A DNA stretch of 64,000 nucleotides from the NCBI GenBank assembly GCA_022393335.1, contig JAJEKB010021880.1:3831523-3895522 (forward strand), written 5' to 3'. The position numbers and the translations under genes are program-made. Shown in pieces: positions 44,818 through 56,438 of the stretch. The stretch is from Macrotrachela quadricornifera (taxonomy: Eukaryota > Rotifera > Eurotatoria > Philodinida > Philodinidae). The notes beneath the pieces were generated by a model. It saw nothing but the letters and a program-made list of their open reading frames with translations. It did not search any database and was not told the origin of the DNA. Within the stretch, counting starts at the first letter, position 1, and each line of letters opens with the position of its first letter.

Positions 44818-45251
44818 TACCTTGGGATATTCTCCATAACTATTCAAGTCCTATTTAGGATACCCTCCATAACTTCTCATAATCTATTTTGGAATACCCT
44901 TCGTAAATCTTTATAATGTATTTAGAGTCCTCTTGATATTTCCTAAGAGTCTATTTTGGGATTCCTTCATAAGTCCGTATTACCTATTTCAGAGCATCCT
45001 TTATAAGTCGTTATAAGGTGCTTAGAGGTACTCTTAATACATCCTTCTAGGCTGTTTGGGAGTTTCATTAATAGGTTGTTGTAGGGTGTTTGGGAGTACC
45101 CTTCAAAGGTCCTTATGGCTTATTTCAGAGTACCTTTCATTAGTATTTATAGCTTATTTGGATGCCCTTCAGAATTTCTCATCACCAATCTTGAAGTATT
45201 GTTCAAAACACTTCATGGTCTATTTTAGAATACCTTTCATTATCTAGAATT
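44818..45251. repeat. 33-34 bp tandem array, about 13 diverged copies
   Basis: CTATTT-type starts recur at 44851, 44884, 44918, 44951, 44984, 45018, 45052, 45086, 45119, 45153, 45186 and 45220, that is every 33-34 bp. The unit is roughly CTATTTNGGAGTACCCTTCA plus TAAGTCNTTATAAG. Divergence between copies is about 30%, so the array is old. About three copies continue on the opposite strand at 45335-45450. Confidence 0.75.
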
Positions 45252-45334
45252 AACCATCATGAGCTGTTCAGCCCTATATAAAGTGAATTTCACGTAGCCG
45301 AGAAAAAATTACAAAGGAAGTTTAATTACTCACT

Positions 45335-45450
45335 AAGGACTTACGAAGAATACTCGCAAATAGGCCTTGCAGACCTATAAAGAGCTCCTTGAAACTTTCA
45401 TAGGAACCTATAAAAGAAACCCAAAATAGCCTAAAAAGACTTATGAAGGA
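45335..45450. repeat. Inverted copies of the 33-34 bp array
   Basis: Read on the minus strand, this stretch gives GGCTATTTTGGGTTTCTTTT, then TATAGGTTCCTATG and GGCCTATTTGCGAGTATTCT, matching the array unit. So the array ends in head-to-head copies about 80 bp after its last direct copy. Confidence 0.55.
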
Positions 45451-45514
45451 TACAGCGATTTCAGTAACATATATTTTAAAATCAGGAAAAAGGGAACGAA
45501 AAGAACAGGTGGCA

Positions 45515-46124
45515 ATAAGGACCCTTTTTGGCCCGCTATACGCCGCTATCGCAGACACATTTTCTGAGATCTCTAATCTACTTCCCAGATGCAGTGAGAA
45601 ACGGCGATTCCAACGGTACCAAATTTTACCCATGTCTGATGTATTTTGAAGGAGTAACACTCGGTTTTCTTAGGGATATTTTCGCTAAAAATCGAAAAAT
45701 CCGGACAAACTGATACTTTCAATATTTTTGTTGAAAAACAATCAGAACTTTCACTGAATCCCAACATTTTTTTTTTAATTATGCATTATTTATTTCATGA
45801 CGTCCTATATTTTTTTTTGGATTTTTTACAAATTTTTACGGACGCTTACGAAAGAATCGAAGGATAGGAGTTTATTTCCGGCAAGATGCTCATTTGTGAG
45901 AGCATAATTTGCTACTAGATAGTGAAATCCGAAGAGAGCTTTCGATTTTTAGCGAAAATACCCCTGAGAAAACCGAGTGTTACTCCTTCAAAATACATCA
46001 GACAAGGGTAAAATTTGGTACCGTTGGAATCACCGTTTCTCACTGCATCTGGGAAGTAGATTAAAAATCACAGAAAATGTGTCTACAATAGCGGCGTATA
46101 GTGGGCCAGAAAGGGTCCTTATCC
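45515..46124. mobile_element. Inverted-repeat element, arms about 180 bp
   Basis: 45515-45693 pairs with 45942-46124 (AAGGACCCTTTTTGGCCCGC against GTGGGCCAGAAAGGGTCCTT; ATACATCAGAC(A/T)... blocks), about 90% identical, with a 248-bp loop. The two similar open frames seen on opposite strands (45322-45660 and 45977-46177) are just the two arms, not genes. Confidence 0.75.
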
Positions 46125-46741
46125 ATCCCTGTCCTTCAAAAAAAATCAGGATTTTATATAAAAATCGGGAATTGTAAAATTCATTCTGATATTGCTGTTT
46201 AGGATCAACTCTGTATAAAAGTGAATGAAGTAATCGTGGTTGACTGGAGCAAACATATGCGTAGCTTCGATAAACATCAGAATTGTTTTAGTTACATGCC
46301 AGAACAAATAATTCTACGCTGTCATATTTTACAGCACAGCAGGGAAGTTGATAAGCGATAAAAACAGCCCCCAGGAGAAATTCAATTTCTTTTATATAAA
46401 ACTGTCATATAGGGTGCTTGAAATCGTTTACTAGCAGAATTAAATCAATTGCAGTTGTGCGGGCTGTATTCAGGCCGTCTGAAATATTCATGGATTCTCA
46501 TGTGTACACAATCTCCAGCTAAAAATGGTAAACAGCGATTATCATCTATCAATCCAACGTTAATCAGACTGATTTTCATATGGTTTGAATGCACTTGGCA
46601 ATGCTAAAAAGAATTTAAAAACATCTAAGAAAACTGCTCATTAATACCACTTCACATACAACGTATTGCTTTTACCTATGTCCTCATGACAAGTCTAGCC
46701 TACTGAAATCGTATATCACGATTCATTATTGAGATTGTCGA
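46125..46741. other. Intergenic, no supported gene
   Basis: No coding signal, repeats or RNA gene recognised. Confidence 0.45.
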
Positions 46742-47367
46742 CTAACGGGGGAAGTACCCGAAGTGTTCACTCGACTTAGGGCTCATATTTTGCCCATAAT
46801 TAGGTCTCTATGCCACTAGCTAAACCTTAGAAGAACTCGTGCCCATAGACAATTAGAGTCGACTTATAACCGTTTCACTGAATATTAGTCTTTAGACAGC
46901 GTAATCACGAAAAATTCGAAAGTCGATATCTAGACCTGAAACTTCACCTATAAAGAGATATCATGATTGTAAGAATATCCTAAAAATTTCAGTCTAAACC
47001 AGTGCTTCATCATCGAGATATTCATTTGTCAAAACTGGTTGATTTTCCGACTTGCCTACAAACATACGATTGTTTTTTAAATGTTCAGTATCTCGATGAT
47101 GAAGCACTGGTTTAGACTGAAATTTTTAGGATATTCTTACAATCATGATATCTCTTTATAGGTGAAGTTTCAGGTCTAGATATCGACTTTCGAATTTTTC
47201 GTGATTACGCTGTCTAAAGACTAATATTCAGTGAAACGGTTATAAGTCGACTCTAATTGTCTATGGGCACGAGTTCTTCTAAGGTTTAGCTAGTGGCATA
47301 GAGACCTAATTATGGGCAAAATATGAGCCCTAAGTCGAGTGAACACTTCGGGTACTTCCCTCGTTAG
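46742..47367. mobile_element. Near-perfect 279-bp inverted repeat (foldback MITE)
   Basis: The left arm 46742-47020 (CTAACGGGGGAAGTACCCGA...) and right arm 47089-47367 (...TACTTCCCTCGTTAG) are both 279 bp and complementary, with one mismatch noticed (GGGGG versus GAGGG near the tips). The spacer is 68 bp. A clear target duplication is not seen. No coding capacity. The arm identity means very recent origin or ongoing gene conversion. Confidence 0.88.
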
Positions 47368-50300
47368 CAAGTTTTTCTGGTTAAGATAGACATATAAGAT
47401 TATAATCTTGAGCTCATTTTTCTTGACCGTTTTACTTGACCTTAAGGAAGCTTGTAATGTAAATCGAACAATGGATAACTAACTCGTAGCGTAACGCATG
47501 CGTGAACGTCAGAGGTTCCCAGAATGGCTAGATTTACTTTGGAGTCTTGCGAGTTCCGATGGAATTTCTTCGACAAGACAACTTCCGACTGTATGATGTC
47601 ATAAGTTTACGATTTCTGCTTATTAGATACCAATAAAAATTTTCATGTTGTATCTGGGAATATCTAATCTTTCAAAGTTGCTGGGTTGATTACGAATTCC
47701 GTGGTATGCTGCTAGATTACCCTATGCGACTGATTTACTCAACTGTACACCGAAAAATATAATCGTATACGAAGAAATACAAAGTAAAATGAAAGCTGTA
47801 GACGAGTTTTATTTGTGTATAAACAATCGTATTTCTGCACATGCGATCATGGAGTTATGCGATTGCAATACTGGGCGATGTGAAACATCATATTTTTCCG
47901 ATTACGAGCGTGTTTGCCTCATAAAGGTTAATATTGACAACCGTTTGATGGTACTTGGAAGAAATCGGATATGATGGAATGTGACAGTAACAAACAGAGG
48001 TACCCCAATGCTCAAAAAGCAGGAGACTATACAATCTACCCAACACAAATAAGTCGTTTTCTACAAAATGCAGAAAGATGGCCATATTTTATTGGGGAAA
48101 ATTGAGCATTTTCGATAGCTTGGGGCTAAACAGTTCTCACAAGCCCAATGTCTAGACTGTTTGCAACTCATGTATGAATTTACGTTGGTAAATGAAAAAG
48201 TGAAAATGATCTGCAAAAAATGCTCGAAATCTCAGTATTTTGGCCCAAACCACCAATTTTTGTTTGACAACACACCTAGCAAATATTGCCATTCGATGCA
48301 GAATTTAGCTTTACGCCCATCTCAACTAATTCCAGAGATATTCCAAGTGAAAGAGCGAATATCAGCAAGAAAAACTCGAATCCATTGCTAACTTTCCTTA
48401 TATCCATTATGCGCTTTTCACAAAGATTCGCATATTTTGGAGAAATGAACTTTCCAAAAGCTGCATTTCTGTGCTGTTCAATAATCAATCGATTAAGAAG
48501 TTTGCAATGAGTATTTTATGTATTCAAAGGGACTCGGCAGAATATCTTCAACTCTTGTCTTATTCTTTGGCAATGATGTAGCAGGTCTTTTGTGTGACAT
48601 GAATCTCTTACAGAGGGAAAGAAAAACATTGATTGAGGAATATGCCTTTGTTCTCTTTTCGTGGAAATTTGATGGCTTTGCACACAACATACTTGAATGA
48701 TGGCATTTTTTTGCACTTTATGAAGGATCTTTGCTTCCTATATCAATTCTACTTGCTTGATATAATATTTTTATACCAATTAAATTAATTCCAAACTTAC
48801 CTGATGAGTCCTTTAAGCAAGGACGAAACGATCGTCCTATCGATCTCTGAATTCAAATATATGTCACAGGCAAAATTGAACTTTAGACAAAATTAAACTT
48901 ACGCAGAATTCGTTTTCAAGTAGGCGTGACTTTTTAAATAAATTCTAACTTTCGCTATTAAAAAAATGATTATTTCTTTAGATGAATTGATGGAAAAATA
49001 ATTTTTAATAACTTAATTAGATGTGTACACTAACGATAGACACGGTTCCGGTTTTTCAAAATTTAAAACGAGCAGAGTCAGGAAAAGTATTTTTTAAGAC
49101 TCTACTAGAGACTAGTAAAATAATCTATTCTTTATCAACTTGCTCGTATAATTTGGAAAGATTATTTCTTAAATTTCATAAATCAAAAATATTTCACATC
49201 TGAAGATCACTTCATAATAGGGAGCCTGCCAAACGAATAACGTCATACATATAATGACAACTCTTCCAAAATTATCAAACTAATTCGGAAATTGTAGTTT
49301 TGGTCGATGTATCTGATCGAAAGTATGTTGAATTCATATATGTTAAAGACAGGAGAATTCAGTTGACATTGGAATCCTCGAAATATTAGAAAAATAAATT
49401 ATATTATGCATACAATTCTATAAACAATTTGATATAATTCTTTTAGACAGAAATTCACAAAACATAGTTCAGTTAGATACAATAAATAAAACATCTTCAT
49501 GTGTCGATTTCTCTCGATATAGTTCAATAATAAGCAATCTTTCACAAAAATTAAGTTTAGAGTCTAATTTAAAACTGATTGAAAATAATTATGCAATTTC
49601 TCTTCCTTTTTTTCCAACCTCTGCTCTAGTTGCATGATAGAAGCTCCGTTATAAAAGCTAGTTTAAATCAGATAGAAAACAGTTTCCATAGTACTTGCTC
49701 ATCTATCAACCACCTGCTCTGAACAAATGACAAATATTCGATTATACAAAGTAGTGTGAAATAAACTGAGAACGAATCTACGAATTTTCATTCTTTTTCA
49801 ACTACCTGCTCCAGATAAGTTTTAAAGATTAGGTTGTAACAACTATTTCGAAACAGAATAAAATAATTGTAGAATTTCTCAGTTCTTTCTGACCTATCAT
49901 GTGACAAAAATAATAAATTTGTACTAACACATGAAATCATGTACGATGTGTATGACTATATTTATGTTTAACCCACTTTGGAAGATACACCAAACGCTTA
50001 TATAGTTTATCGTTCAATTATGGTTGTTAAAATAAATAGGTATTACGACCAATCATAAAAATCTGCTCTTCGAAAGCTTAACCATTAAAGTCGATCCTCC
50101 TTCTCCTTCTTTTTGGTCAGGAGTATTTACTGATTGAGTAATTAAAGCAGTTGTGTTCCAATCAACTGATCATTATATATTTTTATTAGGTCAAGGCGAA
50201 ATTTAACTATCATTTGAATATATCAGATTCATTTCTTAATTAAATTCAAAATATACTGAAAACACGTGTGTGGATCCTTCAAGTGTGAGAAATGTCGACT

Positions 50301-51481
50301 TAAAATGTTATTTAAATACAAATAGCGCTCATTCTCCAGATTCGCTGACCCTTTTCTGAAAGAAAATTTAGTGTGATTATCATTCGAAATAATTCTCCTT
50401 TGGATATCTTATATCACAATCCCCTTGATTGCATGAAAGCTGCGAAACAAACATCCACTCTAGCAATGATCGTTTTATAGAAATATCCCTATATAGATTC
50501 ATACGTAAATGACAAGAAAATCTCAAGTTCGAGTTCTTTGTCTTCGATTGAGAGTGGTCAAATTTAATACAGATATCTGGTCATTTTCAGTGGTTTGGAG
50601 CACCATATATTCTAATCCTGAATTCTGACATGTTTGAACAAAACTGGGAGACAAACATTCATGTCTTTTTAAGTGCAATATTTATCGCTATAGGGCTGTT
50701 TCTTTGAGAAAACGGAATTAGATACGGTTCAGACGTTTCAGTTTGTTCATCAAGTTCAGTAGTATGATCAGGTGGCGATCACTCCAAACCACAATTCCAT
50801 GAAAAAATATCTTTTTCCAAACAACTAACGCGACGCAATTACCGTTGATCCTCTACTGAAAGAATGTGATCAAATTGCTCATATCTGTAGGAATAAAAAA
50901 AATTGTTTTTATTCATACGTTCAATCATTTGATCACTTGTCCAACAGTACTTCACTCATACTCGATTTGTTTGCTATAATCTACTCTAACTAAAGTCTAG
51001 TCGTTCATCGGCCACTCACGACTAGCCGTTGATATATATCATCAATTTTCCTATTTTCACACCAAAAAACTAACTTGTTTATGGTAGGTCGGTTCTTAAT
51101 CGAAGATATTAAAATTATACGTAACACTATTGTCTGCATCACAAATTTTATTCTTCCCTTTATTTGCAGGAATTGATTATCAGTGGGAGTCATTCCTAAA
51201 GAAGCATTAATTAAGTTCCTTTGAAAAATTATTCAAGCTATTTGAGACTCTTTCAAATCTCATCTTTGAATTAACTCTTCAAACAAGCGTCTAGCTGTTT
51301 CTTTCGACATCCACTCTAAATCTTCCATTTTTTATTTCCTTTCGAAGCCAACAAATGAGTTGACTTTCATTTGATGTCCAAAACCAATGATATTCTGTTA
51401 TATGTAATACGATGTCTACTTGATTACCCTTGATGATTGTTTGAAAAAAATATACGAAAACGTTTCTTTTCATATGACGTG
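47368..51481. other. Gene-poor region; possible orphan exon
   Basis: Many open frames of 60-80 codons lack domains. 49449-49637 (+) is slightly gene-like: an ATTCTTTTAG acceptor precedes a 62-codon frame (RNSQNIVQLDTINKTSSCVD...) with balanced composition and a TGA stop. It could be the last exon of a decayed gene whose earlier piece is 49021-49203, but nothing recognisable supports it. TATTTATGTTTAACCCAC and other AT-rich stretches carry no features. Confidence 0.3.
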
Positions 51482-51711
51482 TTTGGAGAATATCCTCGGA
51501 AACTCGATTAAATGCTAAGAGAGTAAAACGTAACAGATATAGGAGATATAGGACGGAAACATAGACGGAGGGCGTGCCACGGAAAGAAGAGCACACGCGA
51601 AAACGCGGACAGAGGGCATGTGTCTTGCGGGCTTCCCACACAAGTATAACCCTATACCTGGTACGTTTGCTCTCTTAGCATTTAATCGAGTTTCCGGGGA
51701 TATTCTCCAAA
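51482..51711. mobile_element. Foldback MITE-like element, 230 bp
   Basis: Arms of about 49 bp: 51482-51530 (TTTGGAGAATATCCTCGGAA, then ACTCGATTAAATGCTAAGAG) pairs with 51663-51711 with two or three mismatches. The interior is unusually GC-rich for this window (GGACGG, GCGTGCC, ACGCGAAAACGCGG). Non-coding. Confidence 0.75.
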
Positions 51712-54004
51712 TGCATCTAATCTTTCTGTTCAGCATTGAAGAGTGAGAGACCTACGCACAATCACAATGCATTCGAAAAACCTAATTCAAAACTAACATT
51801 CTTCACGGTTCATAATCATTTGTCAAATTCTAACAACGTAGCTGATTTTCTCGTAGACGTAATATAAAAAAACGACTTGAAAAAACCGTTCATAAAAACA
51901 CTGACGTCAGATTTGACTTCCTCGGCCCTGATTACTTTTGGTCGAACTTTATAAGAAAATTGTTTCGTAAAGAAGTAGTCCTTTGTGTAAAAAAAGTGAT
52001 CCGCAAAAAAAGATCTAAAAAACTTGATTTCGGATTCAAATTCCTCGAGCTTGATTACCTTTAGTCAAATTTTATAGAAAACTATAATAAGTAGAAAACT
52101 ATAATAAACATACAGTCTAAGAACGAACGAACGTAAATTGCTCGCTCGGTGTATGACCCTCTTTTCAGTAGAGGAGAATAGAGAATTCCGGATAGATTCT
52201 TAAAGTTTTAGGACGACATGACCACATATCTATTTCTGCTTACGCTACAATAAGCAAATAACACTCTGTTAGTATTCACAATTCCTTTACTGGATATGCT
52301 CTGTTACATAAAATGTCTAATAAAAAATTATTTTTCCTCAAGAATCGAGTTATTTGAGAATCTATTAAGGTACCTCAAATCTCACTTATTGCATTTATGA
52401 TAAACCTTTTAAATCAACGATTAGTCGTTTCCATATACGCTTTCTTTTTCTGTCTGTCAACTGTTACATTAGGATTCTCATGCGCACAAAAGTAGCTTAC
52501 TTATAAAATATCGATAAGCAATCGAAAACTTCCAACACTCATATACCATTGTATAGTTTTCATCAGTTTTCAATTTCTTTTTATTTTTACACAATGATAT
52601 TTTGCCGGATGCGTTATCAAACAAGGTTGATTAGGTTCTTTGGAAAATTCATTAAAATTACTTGAGACTTATTTTGAAACTATGCTTTGAAATAACGTTC
52701 TAAGTCAATCTCTAGTCGTTTTCATATTTAACACCATTACATTCTTCAATATTAGTTTAGGTTTGAACCGAATAGATGCGTCTCGTTTGAATTTCTCTCA
52801 AAAAATGACTGGAAATTTGTTAATACACTCACTAAAGAGCTAAAAAACGAAAACTATTCAAAAATTGCTACTAATAGAGTACATTAAATTGTGGCCGACG
52901 AAAAATCTTTGTCTATTTTGAATGTTATTTGAAGATTGATGTCTATGAAGACTCAACAACAAGACATCAAGCAACCACTTCGTTTATTTTACATACTCCT
53001 GTATAAATCTTACTCAAAACTCTGACGTATAGTAATGTACAAAGAAAAATTTTTCTATTAGAATCAATGTCGAATATGGATTCACGACTCTTGATTATTC
53101 CTAATTCAGGCTTAAAATAACAAGGAGTTCATTAGAAAAGCTAAGAAAAAGAGTAAAACAACTTTTATTCACCACGAATTCAGATTTTCTGTACTTGACA
53201 ACGGTCAGTCAAGTTTTATCAAAAACTATGGTTTACTCATTTACCATTAATTAAAAACTAACATCAGACTTGAGTTCCCCATAGAAAATTATCTTTGGTG
53301 ACGTTTTACTGGAGACAGTTCATGTTATTTATTATTAATTATTTGGTAAAACCTACTCACTTTTGATTTATTGATCTTCGGTTGTTTTGAATCAAACGTT
53401 TTAAGAAAAATAAAAAAACAAACTATGAATTGCTTATTTACTTATTATTAACCTCAAATCTAGCTCGAGATTCGAAATTTATACCTTCGATAACCTTACA
53501 TAGAGTTTTCTTATAGAAGATCACAAGTTTCAAATATTAATCTAGACGACACCATTTTCCGATTGGGATAAATACACAAACATACCTGTAAAAATACAAC
53601 CTTATTTTATGCCATATGAACCGTGCTTCAGTTCAAGAAACAAATCTTTATTTCCTTAGAAAAAAAAACATTCTGTAATCAAGAGCTTCTTTCAAATTTT
53701 TACAAAAACTAATGCTATCGATCGATTTCTTGATCAAAACAATCTCTGTTCAAACTTTTTAAAAAACTGTTTTTTCTTAATCTGTTTTTAAAAACAAGTA
53801 ATGCTCGTCAAATGTGACTCGCTTAACCCTTGACTTAGTTCATTCTATATATTTCGAAAATCATTGACAGATAAACAGTCAACGAATGTGACGCTATAGC
53901 GAGGTGAATTTGAACGAATCTCCCACATTTTATAATTTCTAAAACCAAAACTATCAATCTTAAATGCGAAAAATATCAAGCACCCACGATTTTCTCGTCA
54001 TAAA
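51712..54004. other. Intergenic, no supported gene
   Basis: AT-rich; AAAACNTTGATTTCGGATTC-like fragments recur at about 51895 and 52015 (TCAGATTTGACTTCCTCG / TCGGATTCAAATTCCTCG) and again at 53265, suggesting an old low-copy repeat. No gene. Confidence 0.4.
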
Positions 54005-54363
54005 TAACGGCCTTTTTACATTTCATTCTTGCACCGCATAAAACACTATATTAAAAAAACAAAACACACCACAAGATGCAGCGTGAAAAGCTCTACAATT
54101 TATCAACGAACAACTTATTTTATAGTTGCAGTTTTTGCTGTCAAAATGGGTAAATTCTGTTCAGCTAATGGTATCAATCTTTTTCTAAAAGTCAAAAACT
54201 AGTGCCTTCAAATTTTGTCCATTTTGAAAACAAAAAGTGTAATTATAAAACAAGTTGTCTTTCGAAGATTGTAGTTTTTTTCATGCTGCATCTTGTGGTA
54301 TATTTTGTTTTTTATTAATACAGTATTTTATATGGTGCAAAAATGAAATGTAAAAAGGCCGTT
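54005..54363. mobile_element. Foldback element, arms 145 bp
   Basis: 54005-54149 pairs with 54219-54363 (AACGGCCTTTTTACATTTCA at the tip, ACCACAAGATGCAGC in the middle, CAAAATGG at the inner end), about 80% identical. Loop 69 bp. Ends about 370 bp before the RING gene start. Confidence 0.75.
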
Positions 54364-54731
54364 TTTTTGTCCGAAGGAGAGTAGAGATTAAAATTCCATT
54401 TTCTACTGCAATATATTTATAGATAAAAAAATTTGAAAATTCTGCAATGTTTTAATAAGATTTCGTTATATATATATATGTAACACATTTAAAAAAACAT
54501 TTTACAATCAAACGTCATTTGGTTTCTTCCAAATGAAAAAGGAATCTATACTCGTACAATGAGTATTTACTTATTTTTACTTTTCATGATGCAACCATAA
54601 AAAACATGAGTTTGAGTCATATTTGTCGCATATTTTTATTCTTTAAAGGCACATGTTCGTTATTGAGACGCGACAAGAGTGATTGACAACCTACTTTTTT
54701 TTCCTTTTCGTCAAACAGTATAACGAATAAA

Positions 54732-55604
54732 ATGGTCGAAGACGAAAGTATTGGTCGAGAACGTATTATTATTGATAATAATTATGTACCAGATGAATTC
54801 TTTTGTACAATATGTCATTGCCTATTATGGAAACCTTGCTCATGTAATTCATGTCAAAATTTATTTTGTAATAAATGTATTCAGATGTGGATTAAAATTA
54901 ATCCAACATCATGTCCATTTCGTTGTTCTCCATATGAAGAAAAACGTGCTCCACCTTATGTTCATTCAATTTTGGCTCGTTTATCTATTCGTTGTCGTAA
55001 TACTCCATTTGGTTGTACAGAAATTTTATCTTATGATTTATTAGAACAACATGAAAATATTAAATGTGAATATTCTACTAGACGTTGTGATGTATGTGGA
55101 AAATTCGTACTTGCTAAAGATATTGATTTTCATAAAGAAAATTGCAATCCAACATTTGTTCAATGTTCTATATGTCAGTGTCCTGTAAAAAAAACATTAT
55201 TAAGACATCATTATAAAGAATGTGGTCGGCAAAGCAGAATTAGACTTTTGGAATCGTTTAGGACATTACGGAATGGAGGCAATGTAGCTGTTGATAACAT
55301 GATGATTATTCCTCAAAGACAAAATAATAGAAATCTATACATTCAATTTTTCTTTTTAGTAAACCACGGAAATCCTTTTGCTTTGATATGGACAGTATTA
55401 AAACTGATCTTTCTCACTCTCTATATGGCTCCTTCCAGATTTATCCTGCTTATAGTTAATGGTGCTATATATATAATAGAATTTGTTATTATTCTTCTCA
55501 TACGTATTCAACTACAACCATGGATGCACGATTCTATATGTGGAGTATTTTTCATCATTATCTTCAGTGTATTATTTAGTTTAGGCTTATTATTTCTAAT
55601 GTAA
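54732..55604 (+). CDS. RING/TRAF-type zinc-finger protein, C-terminal membrane anchor
   Basis: 290 aa, single exon, ATG 54732. Residues 25-65 form a RING-like cluster (C25, C28, C36/38, C41, C46, C49, C61, C65) with Cys where many RINGs have His. Residues 88-165 form TRAF-type zinc-finger units (CRNTPFGCTEILSYDLLEQH, then CDVCGKFVLAKDIDFHKENC and CSICQCPVKKTLLRHHYKEC). A hydrophobic pair of helices follows at about 216-260 and a last one at 268-290 (FFIIIFSVLFSLGLLFLM). This suggests a cytosolic E3 ubiquitin ligase anchored in a membrane by its C-terminus, similar in layout to RNF/TRAF-like anchored proteins. The substrate is unknown. Confidence 0.82.
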   Translation: MVEDESIGRERIIIDNNYVPDEFFCTICHCLLWKPCSCNSCQNLFCNKCIQMWIKINPTSCPFRCSPYEEKRAPPYVHSILARLSIRCRNTPFGCTEILSYDLLEQHENIKCEYSTRRCDVCGKFVLAKDIDFHKENCNPTFVQCSICQCPVKKTLLRHHYKECGRQSRIRLLESFRTLRNGGNVAVDNMMIIPQRQNNRNLYIQFFFLVNHGNPFALIWTVLKLIFLTLYMAPSRFILLIVNGAIYIIEFVIILLIRIQLQPWMHDSICGVFFIIIFSVLFSLGLLFLM

Positions 55605-56438
55605 TTGATCAGCAATACATCAACTATTATATTCATTGAGAGTAAGGGTAATATTGTGAGGTTAGATGAATCTATCTATGCAGATAAATAATCTTTTAAT
55701 GAATATCAACTCAATAGAATTATGAAAATTATGTTTGATTGTGTTTTTTATCTTTAAAATATCTCTCTTGATGTTACACATCTATTTTTGATATATATTA
55801 ATTTGTTGTCTAAAATATATAATCTCTTTCTTATATTTCACATTCGATGTTATGTGTATAATGGTAGATCAAATGAACTAATGTGATTAAATTATCGATT
55901 GATCAAAATTCGTCAACTGATTTTGTTTATGATGGTCGTTTAGTTTTGATATATACCATCCTGGGTTACAACTGCTTGTCTAATTCGGCTTACTACAATC
56001 AATGCTCTTCATACAATACATGTGATCTGTAAATACCGTTCTCTGGAATGATTATCATTTTTTTGTTCTATTCGATATCAGAAATGTCCATCACGGTTGA
56101 GAATCTGCTACTGCCGCCTTCACGACAAAGGCGCAATGGATATCTCTGTTCTATATATTTACTGTAGGCTTATATTTAATTGCTCAGTATTTTTGTGCTC
56201 AATAAAAAATTCTTTTTCGCTGAATAAATATTTTAAAAATCTCGATAATTTAAACTTACATAAGAATTGTTCTAAACTAGTGAAAATCTTTTTTTTTATC
56301 ATATATTCAAATACTTTTTCACAAGAAAATTTTTGTGCTTAAAAACAAAACAATAACAAATAGAAAGTAAAAGAAAAAAAAAGACGGATGAATCAAAAAG
56401 AAAACAAGACTACACTAAAAAAAAATGCATATTATTGT
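55605..56438. other. Intergenic between convergent genes
   Basis: AT-rich 3' flanks of the RING gene and the minus-strand DDE-like gene. No coding signal beyond a featureless 81-codon frame at 56097. Confidence 0.5.

Noticed and set aside
45322..46177. Two similar proteins on opposite strands
   Set aside because: They are the two arms of one inverted repeat, not paralogous genes.
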